From positions 1 through 64,000 of the forward strand of contig NZ_AP023396.1 of assembly GCF_014466955.1 (NCBI RefSeq): a stretch of DNA of 64,000 bases. Reading direction: 5' to 3'. The position numbers and the translations under genes were made by a program. Below are positions 12,236 through 20,328 of the stretch, in pieces. The stretch's first letter is position 1. Every line of letters starts with the position of its first letter. The stretch is from Nocardia wallacei. GTDB lineage: Bacteria > Actinomycetota > Actinomycetes > Mycobacteriales > Mycobacteriaceae. The notes below the pieces were generated by a model. That model was given only the letters and a program-made list of their open reading frames with translations. It had not been told where the DNA came from and searched no databases.

Positions 12236-13137
12236 GTGGCCACAGTAGCGGTGACGGGGCGAGCGGATCTGACCGATGCCCAGTGGGCACGGCTGGAGCC
12301 GTTGTTGCCTCGCGGGAAGAAGGCTGGACGTCCGCCGACGTGGACGAGACGGCAGATCATCGACGGGATCCGGTGGCGCACGCGAGTGGGGGCGCCGTGG
12401 CGGGACGTTCCGGTCGAGTACGGTTCGTGGCCTGCGGTGTACGGATTGTTCCGGCGTTGGCAACGGGCCGGAGTGTGGGTATTGATCCTGAAGTTGCTAC
12501 AGGCATTCGCCGACGCGGCCGGGCAGATCGTGTGGCAGGTGAGTGTGGACTCCACGATCGCCAGGGCTCATCAGCACGCGGCTGGAGCACGCCGAGACGG
12601 TGATCGGCAGGCAGAGCCGCCCGGCGGAATCGCAAGCGAGCCGACCGATCACGGACTGGGCCGGTCCAGGGCGGCTGGACGACCAAGCTGCATCTGGCCT
12701 GCGAGCGAGGCTGCCGACTGCTGTCGGTGCTGATCACGCCCGGTCAAGCTGGAGACAACCCGCAGATGGTGGCGGTGCTGGACGCGATCGCCGTGCCCAA
12801 ACCCGGCGGTGGCCGACCCCGGATACGACCGGATCGGGTACTGGCCGACAAGGCCTATTCCAGTCGCAGCAACCGGGAATGGTTGCGGCACCGCGGCATC
12901 GCAGTCACTATTCCCGTTCCGGCCGACCAAGCCGCGCACCGCCGCAACCGCGGCCGCACCGGCGGCCGTCCACCCGCGTTCGACCCCGTGATCTACCGCG
13001 ACCGCAACGCGGTCGAACGGGGCATCAACCAGCTCAAACAACACCGTGCCGTCGCCACGAGATACGACAAGCTCGCTGTCCGCTACCTGGCCACCGTCCA
13101 CATCGCCGCCATCAACCAATGGCTACGACACCAGTGA
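12236..13137 (+). pseudogene. IS5-family transposase, frameshifted
   Basis: The reading frame opens at GTG 12236 (VATVAVTGRADLTDAQWARL) with the N-terminal IS5 domain and the first catalytic Asp in SVDSTIARAH. At about 12667-12674 the conserved segment GRSRGGWTTK is split. The DNA reads AGGGCGGCTGG where AGGGGCGGCTGG would keep frame, so one G appears lost. The remainder, including the second Asp (LADKAYSS) and the Glu in ERGINQLKQHRAV, continues in the -1 frame to 13137. With the triad divided between frames, an active enzyme would need -1 frameshifting. No classic slippery heptamer is seen, so inactivation is more likely. Confidence 0.8.
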
Positions 13138-13164
13138 GGGCGGGCCAACCGGCCCCCCCTCACC

Positions 13165-13180
13165 ACTTCGATACAAGCCC
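13165..13180. repeat. IS right terminal inverted repeat
   Basis: ACTTCGATACAAGCCC, the exact reverse complement of the left end at 12093-12108. Confidence 0.93.
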
Positions 13181-13195
13181 TAGTCGCGTCCCGCG

Positions 13196-13229
13196 AACGG
13201 CCGGTGCCCGAGTGGGCACCGGCCGTTTC
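13196..13229 (+). terminator. Terminator after DUF3566 gene, displaced by the IS
   Basis: ACGGCCGGTGCCC (13197-13209) pairs with GGGCACCGGCCGT (13214-13226) around GAGT, followed by TT. Without the IS it would start about 15 nt after the DUF3566 stop codon, so it is probably that gene's original terminator. Confidence 0.8.
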
Positions 13230-13329
13230 CGTTCCCGCCCCAAGCCCTCCTACCAGCCGTTTTGGTTGTTGCAGGCCGATTCGGGTAGTCTTTGCTCTCG
13301 GTTCGGAGACACGGTCCGAGAGCCGATAC

Positions 13330-13403
13330 GGGTCTATAGCTCAGGCGGTTAGAGCGCTTCGCTGATAACGAAGAGGTCGGAGGTTCAAGTCCTCCTAGAC
13401 CCA
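13330..13403 (+). tRNA. tRNA-Ile (GAT)
   Basis: A 74-nt cloverleaf. Acceptor GGGTCTA pairs with TAGACCC, discriminator A is at 13403, and the T-arm is GGAGGTTCAAGTCCTCC. The anticodon loop CTGATAA carries GAT at 13364-13366. It lies in the conserved actinobacterial place downstream of gyrA. No CCA is encoded. Confidence 0.96.
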
Positions 13404-13442
13404 CTTCCCGGACATCGCGGTCGGGTGGAATCCGAGAACCCA

Positions 13443-13515
13443 GGGGCCATAGCTCAATTGGCAGAGCACTGCCTTTGCAAGGCAGGGGTTAGGGGTTCGA
13501 TTCCCCTTGGCTCCA
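13443..13515 (+). tRNA. tRNA-Ala (TGC), copy 1
   Basis: A 73-nt cloverleaf. Acceptor GGGGCCA pairs with TGGCTCC, the anticodon loop TTTGCAA carries TGC at 13476-13478, and the T-loop is TTCGATT. It differs from the second copy (15933-16005) only at the seventh acceptor pair, A-T here and T-A there. Confidence 0.96.
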
Positions 13516-13521
13516 CCTTTC

Positions 13522-13550
13522 GACTCCGCAAGTCGCCGACTTGCGGAGTC
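13522..13550. terminator. Hairpin terminator between tRNA-Ala and HAD gene
   Basis: GACTCCGCAAGTCG at 13522-13535 and CGACTTGCGGAGTC at 13537-13550 form a strong stem. The plus side is followed by a T-rich stretch (GTTGTCTTTC). Lying between a plus-strand tRNA and the convergent minus-strand HAD gene, it may serve both. Confidence 0.75.
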
Positions 13551-13567
13551 GTTGTCTTTCTCGTCCG

Positions 13568-14203
13568 CTACGTGGTGACGGTGGCGAGGTGGGTTTCGAT
13601 GTCGGCGGGGGAGCCGGTGTAGTGGAGGGTGCGTAGGCCCAGGCGGGCGGCGGCTCGGCAGTTGTCGGCGCGGTCGTCTATGAACAGGACGCGGGTGGGA
13701 TCGTGAATGCCGGTGGCGGCGAGGGCGTTTCGGTAGGTGTCGGGGTGGGGTTTGTTCATGCCCAGCCGGGCGGAATAGAGGGCGTCGGCCATGAGCGGAC
13801 GCCAGTCCGATCCGTCGAGCGCGTCGCCCACGTGGTGGGGTGCGTTGGAGAGCAGCACCATCGGTAGACCTGTGCGCCGGGCCTGGTGGAGCAGCGCGAC
13901 GACGCGGTCGTCGGTGCGGGTCCACAGCGTGGTGTCGAGGGCGCGCAGCCGGGTGAGCAGGTCCCGATCCGGGCGATGGCCGAGTACGGCGGTCCAGAAT
14001 CCGGTGTCGTCGGACTGGCCGGAATCGTAGGGTTCGCGGGCGCCCCAGAACGCGCTCTGGAAGAGTCCGAGCTGGTCGGGCTGCCAACCGGCGAGTTCGG
14101 CGAGGCCGCGCCACATCGCCTCGGTGGGTTGCAGGCCGATGACGCCGTTGTAGTCGAAGATGACCGCGTCGAATTGCGCGGGCTGGTGGGACAGAGCGAT
14201 CAC
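13568..14203 (-). CDS. HAD-superfamily hydrolase
   Basis: A 211-residue haloacid-dehalogenase-fold hydrolase, probably a small-molecule phosphatase. Motif I is FDYNGVIG, with the nucleophilic Asp but Asn two residues on where many phosphatases have Asp. Motif II is VLLSNAP, the motif III Lys lies in MNKPHPDTYRNAL, and motif IV is VLFIDDRADN. The GTG start at 14203 overlaps the TGA of the upstream MFS gene (GTGA), indicating translational coupling; GTG 14206 is an alternative. The substrate is unknown. It lies between the two tRNA-Ala copies. Confidence 0.85.
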   Translation of the reverse strand: MIALSHQPAQFDAVIFDYNGVIGLQPTEAMWRGLAELAGWQPDQLGLFQSAFWGAREPYDSGQSDDTGFWTAVLGHRPDRDLLTRLRALDTTLWTRTDDRVVALLHQARRTGLPMVLLSNAPHHVGDALDGSDWRPLMADALYSARLGMNKPHPDTYRNALAATGIHDPTRVLFIDDRADNCRAAARLGLRTLHYTGSPADIETHLATVTT

Positions 14204-15387
14204 CACTGGGTCTCCAGGGCTCGATGGGACGGAACAGCCACGGTCGCGGCGAGCGCGGCGGGCAGTACGAGGGCGACGGGCAGGGTGGTCACGGTGGCCA
14301 GCGCGCCGATCAGCGCCGGGCCGGCGAGCAGACCGAGATAGCCGGTCACCGCTACGGCGGCGACCGCGCGGGGGCCGCCCGCTCCGGCCGCGGTGAACAG
14401 GGAGGGAATCGTGACCGACAGGCCGAGGCCGAAGATCGCCCAGCCGGTCAGCGCGAACGGCACGCTCGGTACGGAAACACCGGCGAGAAGTCCGGCCGCG
14501 GCCAGAATCGCGCCGGTACGAACCACTTTCGGCGCACCGAACCGGGCGGTCAGCCGATCGCCGACCAGCCGCCCGCCTGCCATGGCCGCGCTGTAGGCGG
14601 CGTAGGCCGCGGCGCCGGTCGCGGCCGACGCGTGCAATCCGGTGAGATGCACTGCCGACCAGTCGGCGGCCGCGCCCTCGCCGAGCAGGCACGCGGCGGC
14701 CAGCAGGCCCAGCAGCCGGACGCGGGATCGGGCCGGGCCCGGTGGACGCTCGCGCGGCGCCGTCTCGATCGAATCGAAATGTGCTGTGGCCGAACCGATT
14801 CCGCGCGTCACGGGGGCCACCGCGCACGCGGCCACGATCACCACGGCCGCCGTGACGCCGAAGGTGTACGTGTGCGAACCGCCCGCGGCGACGGCGGCGA
14901 GCACCGCACCGCCGAGCGCCCCGAGGCTGTAGGCCGCGTGCAGCCCCGACATGATCGGGCGGCCGTAGGCCTGCTGACATCGCACCGCCGCGGCGTTCAA
15001 GCCGACGTCCAGCACACCGTGTGCCGCGCCGAACAGCAGTGCCGCGGCCGCGAGCGCGAGTGGCATACGGCAGGCGCCGACCAGGGCGAGGCTGGCCGCC
15101 AGGCCGAGTCCGCCGCCCGTCAGCAGCTGGGCGAGCCGGGCCGGCGCGGCGAGCCGACCGCCCACCTGCAGACCGGCGACCATGCCGATCGCCGCGGCGA
15201 GCAACACCGCGGCCAAGCCCGCGGTAGTCAGTCCGGCGGATTCCTGAACGGCCGGAATCCGCGTACCCCAGACGGCCATCACGACGCCGAGTCCGGCGAA
15301 GTAGCCCGTCAGCAGAATACGACCGCGCACCAAGGCGTCGGGCAGTATTCGCGGGCGGCCCGTGGCCGCCGCGATGGTGATGGTCAT
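14200..15387 (-). CDS. MFS transporter
   Basis: A 395-residue major facilitator protein with about 12 predicted membrane helices, of the short YbjJ-like type. It begins MTITIAAATGRPRILPDALV, followed by a first helix LLTGYFAGLGVVMAV and the WGTRIPAVQ loop. ATG 15387 is preceded by GGAG on the minus strand. Its stop overlaps the start of the HAD hydrolase, so the pair is an operon. The substrate cannot be read from sequence. The pair sits between duplicated tRNA-Ala genes, where it looks like an insertion into the usual Ile/Ala tRNA array. Confidence 0.85.
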   Translation of the reverse strand: MTITIAAATGRPRILPDALVRGRILLTGYFAGLGVVMAVWGTRIPAVQESAGLTTAGLAAVLLAAAIGMVAGLQVGGRLAAPARLAQLLTGGGLGLAASLALVGACRMPLALAAAALLFGAAHGVLDVGLNAAAVRCQQAYGRPIMSGLHAAYSLGALGGAVLAAVAAGGSHTYTFGVTAAVVIVAACAVAPVTRGIGSATAHFDSIETAPRERPPGPARSRVRLLGLLAAACLLGEGAAADWSAVHLTGLHASAATGAAAYAAYSAAMAGGRLVGDRLTARFGAPKVVRTGAILAAAGLLAGVSVPSVPFALTGWAIFGLGLSVTIPSLFTAAGAGGPRAVAAVAVTGYLGLLAGPALIGALATVTTLPVALVLPAALAATVAVPSHRALETQW

Positions 15388-15817
15388 GAGAGAACTCCAT
15401 CGGTACGCCGCCGATGCGCCGTCGCCGATGACCGGCGCGATCGGCCGCGAGTGGGAATGACGAATTACGCCTTCCCGCTACGAAGAAGGCGCACGAATGG
15501 AGGGGAATCGAAGGGAACGTTGCGTGGGTCAGAGGCTGAAGGTGATGCGCGACGCTGCACGAACAGGCCGAAAGCTACCAGGCGGTCTGGCGGGCTACCA
15601 GCCGAAACGGGCCTCGGTGATCCGCTACACAAAGTGCGCGGCGCGGGTCTGACCGGAACATGGAGGTATACCGTCCGGCTATCGTCCGCCGCGACTCCGT
15701 GCGCGGCCGTACCGGAATGCCGGGTGCCACCGCGCCTAGGCGCCCGAATGCGTTGGGCCGCAGCGCCGGTGACTCCGCGAGGGCCGCGATCCGGCGGCTT
15801 CCAGTAGGCTGGCAGCC
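15388..15817. other. Gap upstream of MFS gene, nothing recognised
   Basis: About 430 bp containing the MFS promoter (minus strand) and that of the small DLW-39-like gene (plus strand). No RNA, repeat or conserved ORF was recognised. Confidence 0.4.
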
Positions 15818-15925
15818 ATGAAACTTCTCCTCACGTTCGGTGTCGTGGTCGCGGTGGTCGTCGCTGTCGGCAAGTTCCGTCAGCGCAACGATTCGGATAC
15901 GTGGCACGAGGTGACGGCCCGCTAG
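15818..15925 (+). CDS. DLW-39-like small membrane protein
   Basis: A 35-residue protein beginning MKLLLTFGVVVAVVVAV, a single membrane helix, followed by a charged tail KFRQRNDSDTWHEVTAR. The small size, single helix and Asp-x-Trp with following acidic residues match the DLW-39 family of tiny proteins encoded near the gyrA-distal tRNA genes in Mycobacteriales. Function is unknown. It ends 7 nt before the second tRNA-Ala, which places it in the ancestral gyrA-tRNA block. Confidence 0.7.
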   Translation: MKLLLTFGVVVAVVVAVGKFRQRNDSDTWHEVTAR

Positions 15926-15932
15926 GTCGTCC

Positions 15933-16005
15933 GGGGCCTTAGCTCAATTGGCAGAGCACTGCCTTTGCAAGGCAGGGGTTAGGGGTTCGATTCCCCTAGG
16001 CTCCA
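15933..16005 (+). tRNA. tRNA-Ala (TGC), copy 2
   Basis: A 73-nt cloverleaf with acceptor GGGGCCT pairing with AGGCTCC and anticodon TGC. It is identical to the copy at 13443-13515 except for positions 7 and 66, which change together from A-T to T-A and so keep the pair. The A after the acceptor is followed by CCACA. Confidence 0.96.
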
Positions 16006-16052
16006 CCACACGGACGCCGGGCGGGCCGATGGCGACCGGCTTCGAAGCTTAT

Positions 16053-16070
16053 GCGGGTAGTGAAACTACC
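16053..16070 (+). promoter_or_regulatory. Hairpin upstream of GMC gene
   Basis: GGGTAGT, spacer GAA, ACTACCC form a tight 7-bp stem about 80 nt before the GMC oxidoreductase start, followed by an orphan AAGGAGAA. It may be the tail of the tRNA-Ala transcript or an operator. Confidence 0.4.
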
Positions 16071-16149
16071 CGTATAAGGAGAAACTTGTTCGGCGCGTAA
16101 CCCCGTGGTCGGATTGGTATCCCACCGATCGCGAGTACGGGTGAACCAG

Positions 16150-17793
16150 GTGACAGCGGAATATGACTTCGTAATCGTCGGCGCCGGCAGCGCCGGATGT
16201 GTGCTCGCCGCCCGGTTGAGTGAGGATTCCGACTGCAGTGTGCTGCTGCTGGAGGCGGGACCGGCCGACGACGCACCGGACATGCGGATTCCGGCCCGGA
16301 CGGTGAATCTTTGGCAAGGCCCATATATATGGGACAACGTCACCGCGGAGCAAGGTTGCGCATCCGCTCGGCGTGTGCCCTGGCCGAGTGGACGCACGCT
16401 GGGCGGCAGCTCATCGATCAACGGCATGATCTACATGAGGGGCAACCGCGCCGACTTCGACACGTGGCGGGACGTGTACGGCTGCGCGGGATGGGGGTAT
16501 TCGGATCTGCTGCCCTACTTTCGGCGGGCCGAGGATCAGCAGCACGGTGATTCCGTGTACCACGGTGTCGGCGGCCCGCTGGCCGTGCAGGATGCGCGGT
16601 ATGTGCATCCGCTCGCCCGGGCGTGGGTGCGATCGGCGGTAACGCGCGGAATGAACATGAACGCCGACTTCAACGGTGCGTGTCAGGACGGCGTCGGTCC
16701 CTATCAGGTGACCCAGGAGCGCGGTGAAAGGTGTTCTGCCGCAGACGGTTACCTGCGGCCAGCCCTCGGCCGCGCCAACCTCGCCGTGCGGACGGGTACG
16801 CAGGTGACGAAGGTACTCGTCGAGGACGGCCGGGCGGTCGGTGTGCGATTCGTTCGCCGTGGTGTGGACGGACAGGTCCGCTGTCGGCGGGAAGTGATCG
16901 TATCCGGCGGCGCGGTGCAGAGCCCGCGGCTGCTGCTGTTGTCGGGTATCGGTCCCGCCGACCAACTGCGTGCCGCGGGAATAGAGCCGTTGCTGGATCT
17001 GCCCGCTGTCGGGGAGGGTTTGCAGGATCATCCGCTGTGCTTCACGCAATGGTCCGTGCCGGATGTCCCCAACTTCTTCGAGGAACTGACACCCGAGGCG
17101 ATGGAGTTGTGGCAACGAGATCGGCAGGGGCCATTCGCTTCGCATCTTGCCGTGGCCGGAGGATTCGGGCGCACCCGTCCCGACTTGGTGGCGCCCGACG
17201 TGCAGTACGACGCGATCGCCGCCGGCGGCTCGGTTGCACCGGAGGGTCTCGTCATCGATCCCGAGCTGCGGGCGTTGTCGCTCACCGTCATTGCCGTAGC
17301 GGTCGGTAGCCGGGGTCGGGTCAGCCTGACGCCTGCCGATCCGGCCGGGGCTCCGACGATCGACCCGGCCTATCTCTGCGCCGACACCGACGTCGATATT
17401 CTGGTCGCGGGTATTCGGCAGCAACGCGAGATCGCCGCGTGCAGGCCGTTGGCGGATTTCATCACCGCAGAACTTCTCCCGGGTTCCGACGTGCGCGACG
17501 ACGACATGTTGCGTGCGTATGTGCGCCGGACGACGACAACGGTGTGGCACCCCACCAGCACGTGTGCCATGGGTGGCGATCCGACCACCGTCTGCGACCC
17601 CGAGCTGCGGGTGCGCGGAATCGCGGGGCTGCGAGTCGTTGATGCCTCGGTGATGCCGGCGATCCCGAGGGGCAACACCAACGCACCGACCATCGCCGTC
17701 GCGGAACGCGCCGCTGACCTGATCCGCGGTCGCGCGCCGCTGGTGGCTGCCGTACCCGAGGTGGACCAGCATTCGGCTACCCAACGGACCTGA
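16150..17793 (+). CDS. GMC-family FAD oxidoreductase (choline dehydrogenase-like)
   Basis: A 547-residue FAD-dependent alcohol oxidase or dehydrogenase. The N-terminal dinucleotide fold reads YDFVIVGAGSAGCVLAARL. GMC signature 1 is GRTLGGSSSINGMIYMRG and signature 2 is SGGAVQSPRLLLLSGIGP. The C-terminal catalytic His region is VWHPTSTCAMGG, with the paired Asn/His region in RGNTNAPTIAVAE. GTG 16150 is chosen because relatives begin a few residues before the FAD motif; GTG 16141 and 16105 are in frame. The substrate is unknown. The next gene on the same strand, 83 nt on, is a BpsA-like enzyme. Confidence 0.85.
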   Translation: MTAEYDFVIVGAGSAGCVLAARLSEDSDCSVLLLEAGPADDAPDMRIPARTVNLWQGPYIWDNVTAEQGCASARRVPWPSGRTLGGSSSINGMIYMRGNRADFDTWRDVYGCAGWGYSDLLPYFRRAEDQQHGDSVYHGVGGPLAVQDARYVHPLARAWVRSAVTRGMNMNADFNGACQDGVGPYQVTQERGERCSAADGYLRPALGRANLAVRTGTQVTKVLVEDGRAVGVRFVRRGVDGQVRCRREVIVSGGAVQSPRLLLLSGIGPADQLRAAGIEPLLDLPAVGEGLQDHPLCFTQWSVPDVPNFFEELTPEAMELWQRDRQGPFASHLAVAGGFGRTRPDLVAPDVQYDAIAAGGSVAPEGLVIDPELRALSLTVIAVAVGSRGRVSLTPADPAGAPTIDPAYLCADTDVDILVAGIRQQREIAACRPLADFITAELLPGSDVRDDDMLRAYVRRTTTTVWHPTSTCAMGGDPTTVCDPELRVRGIAGLRVVDASVMPAIPRGNTNAPTIAVAERAADLIRGRAPLVAAVPEVDQHSATQRT

Positions 17794-17876
17794 ACGGTCC
17801 GGCCGATCGTTTCTGGCGATTCACAGGAGCACCCACGGCGGGCGGGCGGTCGTCATCGTTGCTCTATTGTCGGTCC

Positions 17877-19508
17877 GTGACAATCGAGCGCGTAGCGGAA
17901 ATCGTCTCGGACGCCGGGATCTACGGTCGCCCGCTCCGTCAAGTGCTCGCCACTCTGGACGGGCCCGGAGCGTCACTGGATACCCTGGTAGCCGACAACG
18001 CCGTGCCGCGTCGCACGGTGGAAGACCTGTTGGATGCCGTCGGCGCCGACCTGGATCGTCGTGATTCCCGTTTTTCGTTTCGGGGCGATCGACTAGCCGA
18101 ATATCGCGAGCGATTCGACTTCGACCAATTGCGCCGGACCGAGATGGCCGATCCCTTGGCGGAAAGGCTGCGACAGCATGCCGCGCTGGTGGACCGGCTC
18201 GACGAGCTGATTCGGACCGCGCCCCGCCCGAAGCAATCCTTGGACCACGTCTCCGCGACCGCCGAGACCATCGCGCGGCGAGCGTTGTGGCTGGACTCGA
18301 CATTCGATCTGGCCGGAGCCCACCTGCTGTGCGTCGGCGATCACGATATGACGTCCCTGGCCACGGCAATGGTGTGCCCGGCAGTGACGATCACCGTGGT
18401 GGACATCGACGAACGGATCCTCGCGTTCATAGCGACGGCCGCGCGGCAACGCGGTCTGTCGATTCGCTGCCTTTATGCCGATTTCCGATTCGGCTTGCCG
18501 CCGTCGACGGCCGCCGTGGCCGATCTGATCGTCACGGATCCGCCGTATACCCCGGAGGGGGTCCGATTGTTTCTGACCCGGGGAATCCAGGCGTTGCGCG
18601 ACACGGAGCACGCCCGCCTGCTGATGGCCTATGGCTACAGCCCGCGACATCCGACGCTCGGATTGCAGGTCCAGCGCGCGATATCGGGCCTGCACCTCAC
18701 CCTCGAGGGGATTCTCCCGCATTTCAACCGCTATCACGGTGCGCAGGCCATCGGCAGCGCCGCCGACTGGTACATATGCCGGGCCACGCCGAAATCGCGT
18801 CGGGCCGTGCAGAACTCGGCCGACGGGGACGCGCACAACATCTACACCCATGGAGCGCAATCGGTCGAGGCGGCCGACGGCGATCTGGGCGAGATCGCCG
18901 GACGACTGCTGTCGGAGATCGGCGGCTCCGTGACCATGGTCGGCACGCGCTGGCCGAAAGAAGTCGCCGCCCGGAATCGTTTGTCGCTGGCGACAGTGCT
19001 GGGGTCGGGCGTACCGACTGCTCGTGGTCGCGACGACGACGCCACCGTGGTGGTGGACCTGTCGGACGATCCGGGTAGCTGGCTGTTGCGAGTATTGCTG
19101 GCGGCCAACAGTTCTCGACTCGTGATTCTGGTGCCGAACCGCCACCCCGATATTCGTGATCAGGCCGCGCAGACCGCCTTGCGGTCCCTGACCAGCGCGA
19201 AGTATCACCTCCGATATCGGCGGTCCTGGCCCGGCAGCCGATACGCGGTCGTCGATGCCGAACGCGTCGAGGCGGACGCGCTCGGCGCCTCCGAACGCAT
19301 CGTCAACCGTCTGCTGCGCCGGGCGCACGGAAAGGTCGGCAATGTGTGGCGCGAAGCGCTCGTCAAGGACCTCGGCACGATGACGAAGAACCAGGCTCGC
19401 GTCTCGATCCGCGAAAGCGGTGTCGACCCCGGCCTGCTGGACTACACGTTGCTCGAACTGAGTCGCGGCGATATCGAGATGCTGTTCGAAGGCATCCGAC
19501 TCAGGTGA
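17877..19508 (+). CDS. BpsA-like aminopropyltransferase family protein
   Basis: A 543-residue protein resembling branched-chain polyamine synthase (N4-bis-aminopropylspermidine synthase, known from thermophiles). It has an N-terminal winged-helix-like region (about 1-70), then a Rossmann core. That core carries a GDHDMTS acidic loop near residue 150 and the DPPYTPEG motif near 220 that are hallmarks of the family. Residues from about 320 on form an extra C-terminal region with another Rossmann-like segment (TVVVDLSDDPGSW, LVILVPNRH) and a basic helical tail. The start is GTG 17877. Its stop overlaps the convergent transglutaminase gene by 8 bp. Enzyme activity here is inferred. Confidence 0.65.
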   Translation: MTIERVAEIVSDAGIYGRPLRQVLATLDGPGASLDTLVADNAVPRRTVEDLLDAVGADLDRRDSRFSFRGDRLAEYRERFDFDQLRRTEMADPLAERLRQHAALVDRLDELIRTAPRPKQSLDHVSATAETIARRALWLDSTFDLAGAHLLCVGDHDMTSLATAMVCPAVTITVVDIDERILAFIATAARQRGLSIRCLYADFRFGLPPSTAAVADLIVTDPPYTPEGVRLFLTRGIQALRDTEHARLLMAYGYSPRHPTLGLQVQRAISGLHLTLEGILPHFNRYHGAQAIGSAADWYICRATPKSRRAVQNSADGDAHNIYTHGAQSVEAADGDLGEIAGRLLSEIGGSVTMVGTRWPKEVAARNRLSLATVLGSGVPTARGRDDDATVVVDLSDDPGSWLLRVLLAANSSRLVILVPNRHPDIRDQAAQTALRSLTSAKYHLRYRRSWPGSRYAVVDAERVEADALGASERIVNRLLRRAHGKVGNVWREALVKDLGTMTKNQARVSIRESGVDPGLLDYTLLELSRGDIEMLFEGIRLR

Positions 19509-20304
19509 TGGCGACCGGCCGGGTCGGGTCGTCGTGGGGAAGTGGGCCGTCGATGGCGGCGTGCACCGACAGGTCGGTGACGGTGATCGCGCCGCCGTGG
19601 TTGTCCAGGAAGGCGACGTCCGAGGCGTCGCGGCCGGTGGCGATGCGGACCAGCCCGGTGCGCGGGGCGAGGTAGGACGGGTCGTGGGCCCACCACGCGC
19701 CGTCCACGTAAGCCTCTGCGACACAATGGAAGTCCATCGGTACGCAGCCCGGCGCGTAGACCGAGGCGAGCCGGGCGGGCACGCCGACCGCCCGCAGTAG
19801 TGCGACGAGCAGGTGGGCGTAGTCGCGGCAGACGCCCCGGCCGGACAGCAGGGTCTCCACCGCGCCGTCGCCGGGATTGCTACTGCTCGCGACATAGCGC
19901 ACGCGGCGGCCCACCCACTCGGCGACGCGGCGGGGGATATCCGGATCGTTCGCGCCGTAACCGAATTCGGTAGCCGCGTAGGCGAGCAGCCGGTCGGATT
20001 CGGCGAACCGGCTCGGGCGCAGATAGACCGAGCGGTCGTAGTCGGACACGGGCTCGGGAGAAGCCGCGCCCCGCACCGTCGCGTGGTAATTCGCCCGTAA
20101 AGTGCCTGGGGGCGAATCGAATACGTGAATACGGGTTCCGTGCGGACCGGGCACCTCGCGGGCGGCGACGGGTGCGCCGTCCACGGTGAATTCGAGCGTT
20201 TCGGTCAGTTCGACCCCGGGTCGCCGCGCGACCGTGAACTGGAATTCCAGGGTGGCGGGCGCATGCACTTCGACGTCCAGCCGAGCCGAGACGTCGCGTT
20301 TCAT
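19501..20304 (-). CDS. Transglutaminase-like cysteine peptidase family protein
   Basis: A 267-residue protein. It has an N-terminal beta-rich region (about 1-120) typical of bacterial transglutaminase-like proteins, then the papain-like core. The catalytic Cys is in GRGVCRDYAHLLVALLRAVG, the His in DFHCVAEAYVDG, and the Asp in WWAHDPSY. Such proteins act as peptidases or amide hydrolases; the substrate is unknown. ATG 20304 gives MKRDVSARLDVEV. The gene is convergent with the BpsA-like gene and overlaps its 3' end by 8 bp. It lies 24 bp downstream of the TetR gene on the same strand. Confidence 0.85.
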   Translation of the reverse strand: MKRDVSARLDVEVHAPATLEFQFTVARRPGVELTETLEFTVDGAPVAAREVPGPHGTRIHVFDSPPGTLRANYHATVRGAASPEPVSDYDRSVYLRPSRFAESDRLLAYAATEFGYGANDPDIPRRVAEWVGRRVRYVASSSNPGDGAVETLLSGRGVCRDYAHLLVALLRAVGVPARLASVYAPGCVPMDFHCVAEAYVDGAWWAHDPSYLAPRTGLVRIATGRDASDVAFLDNHGGAITVTDLSVHAAIDGPLPHDDPTRPVAIT

Positions 20305-20328
20305 TCCTTCATTGTGAGTGTCCGGCGC

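Larger units (their letters stand above)
12093..13180. mobile_element. IS5-family (IS427-type) insertion sequence
   Basis: A 1088-bp element is bounded by perfect 16-bp inverted repeats, GGGCTTGTATCGAAGT (12093-12108) and ACTTCGATACAAGCCC (13165-13180). TA at 12091-12092 and at 13181-13182 is the target duplication, typical of the IS427 subgroup. It encodes a DDE transposase interrupted by a frameshift. Two inverted repeats lie before the gene (12114-12144 and 12181-12233). Removing the element restores a TAG stop for the DUF3566 gene. Confidence 0.92.

Noticed and set aside
12543..13352. Third-frame open stretch through the IS
   Set aside because: It encodes no transposase motif; the catalytic residues lie in the other two frames.
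16077..16098. AAGGAGAA followed by TTG as the start of a small gene before the GMC gene
   Set aside because: The frame stops after four codons (TTG TTC GGC GCG TAA).
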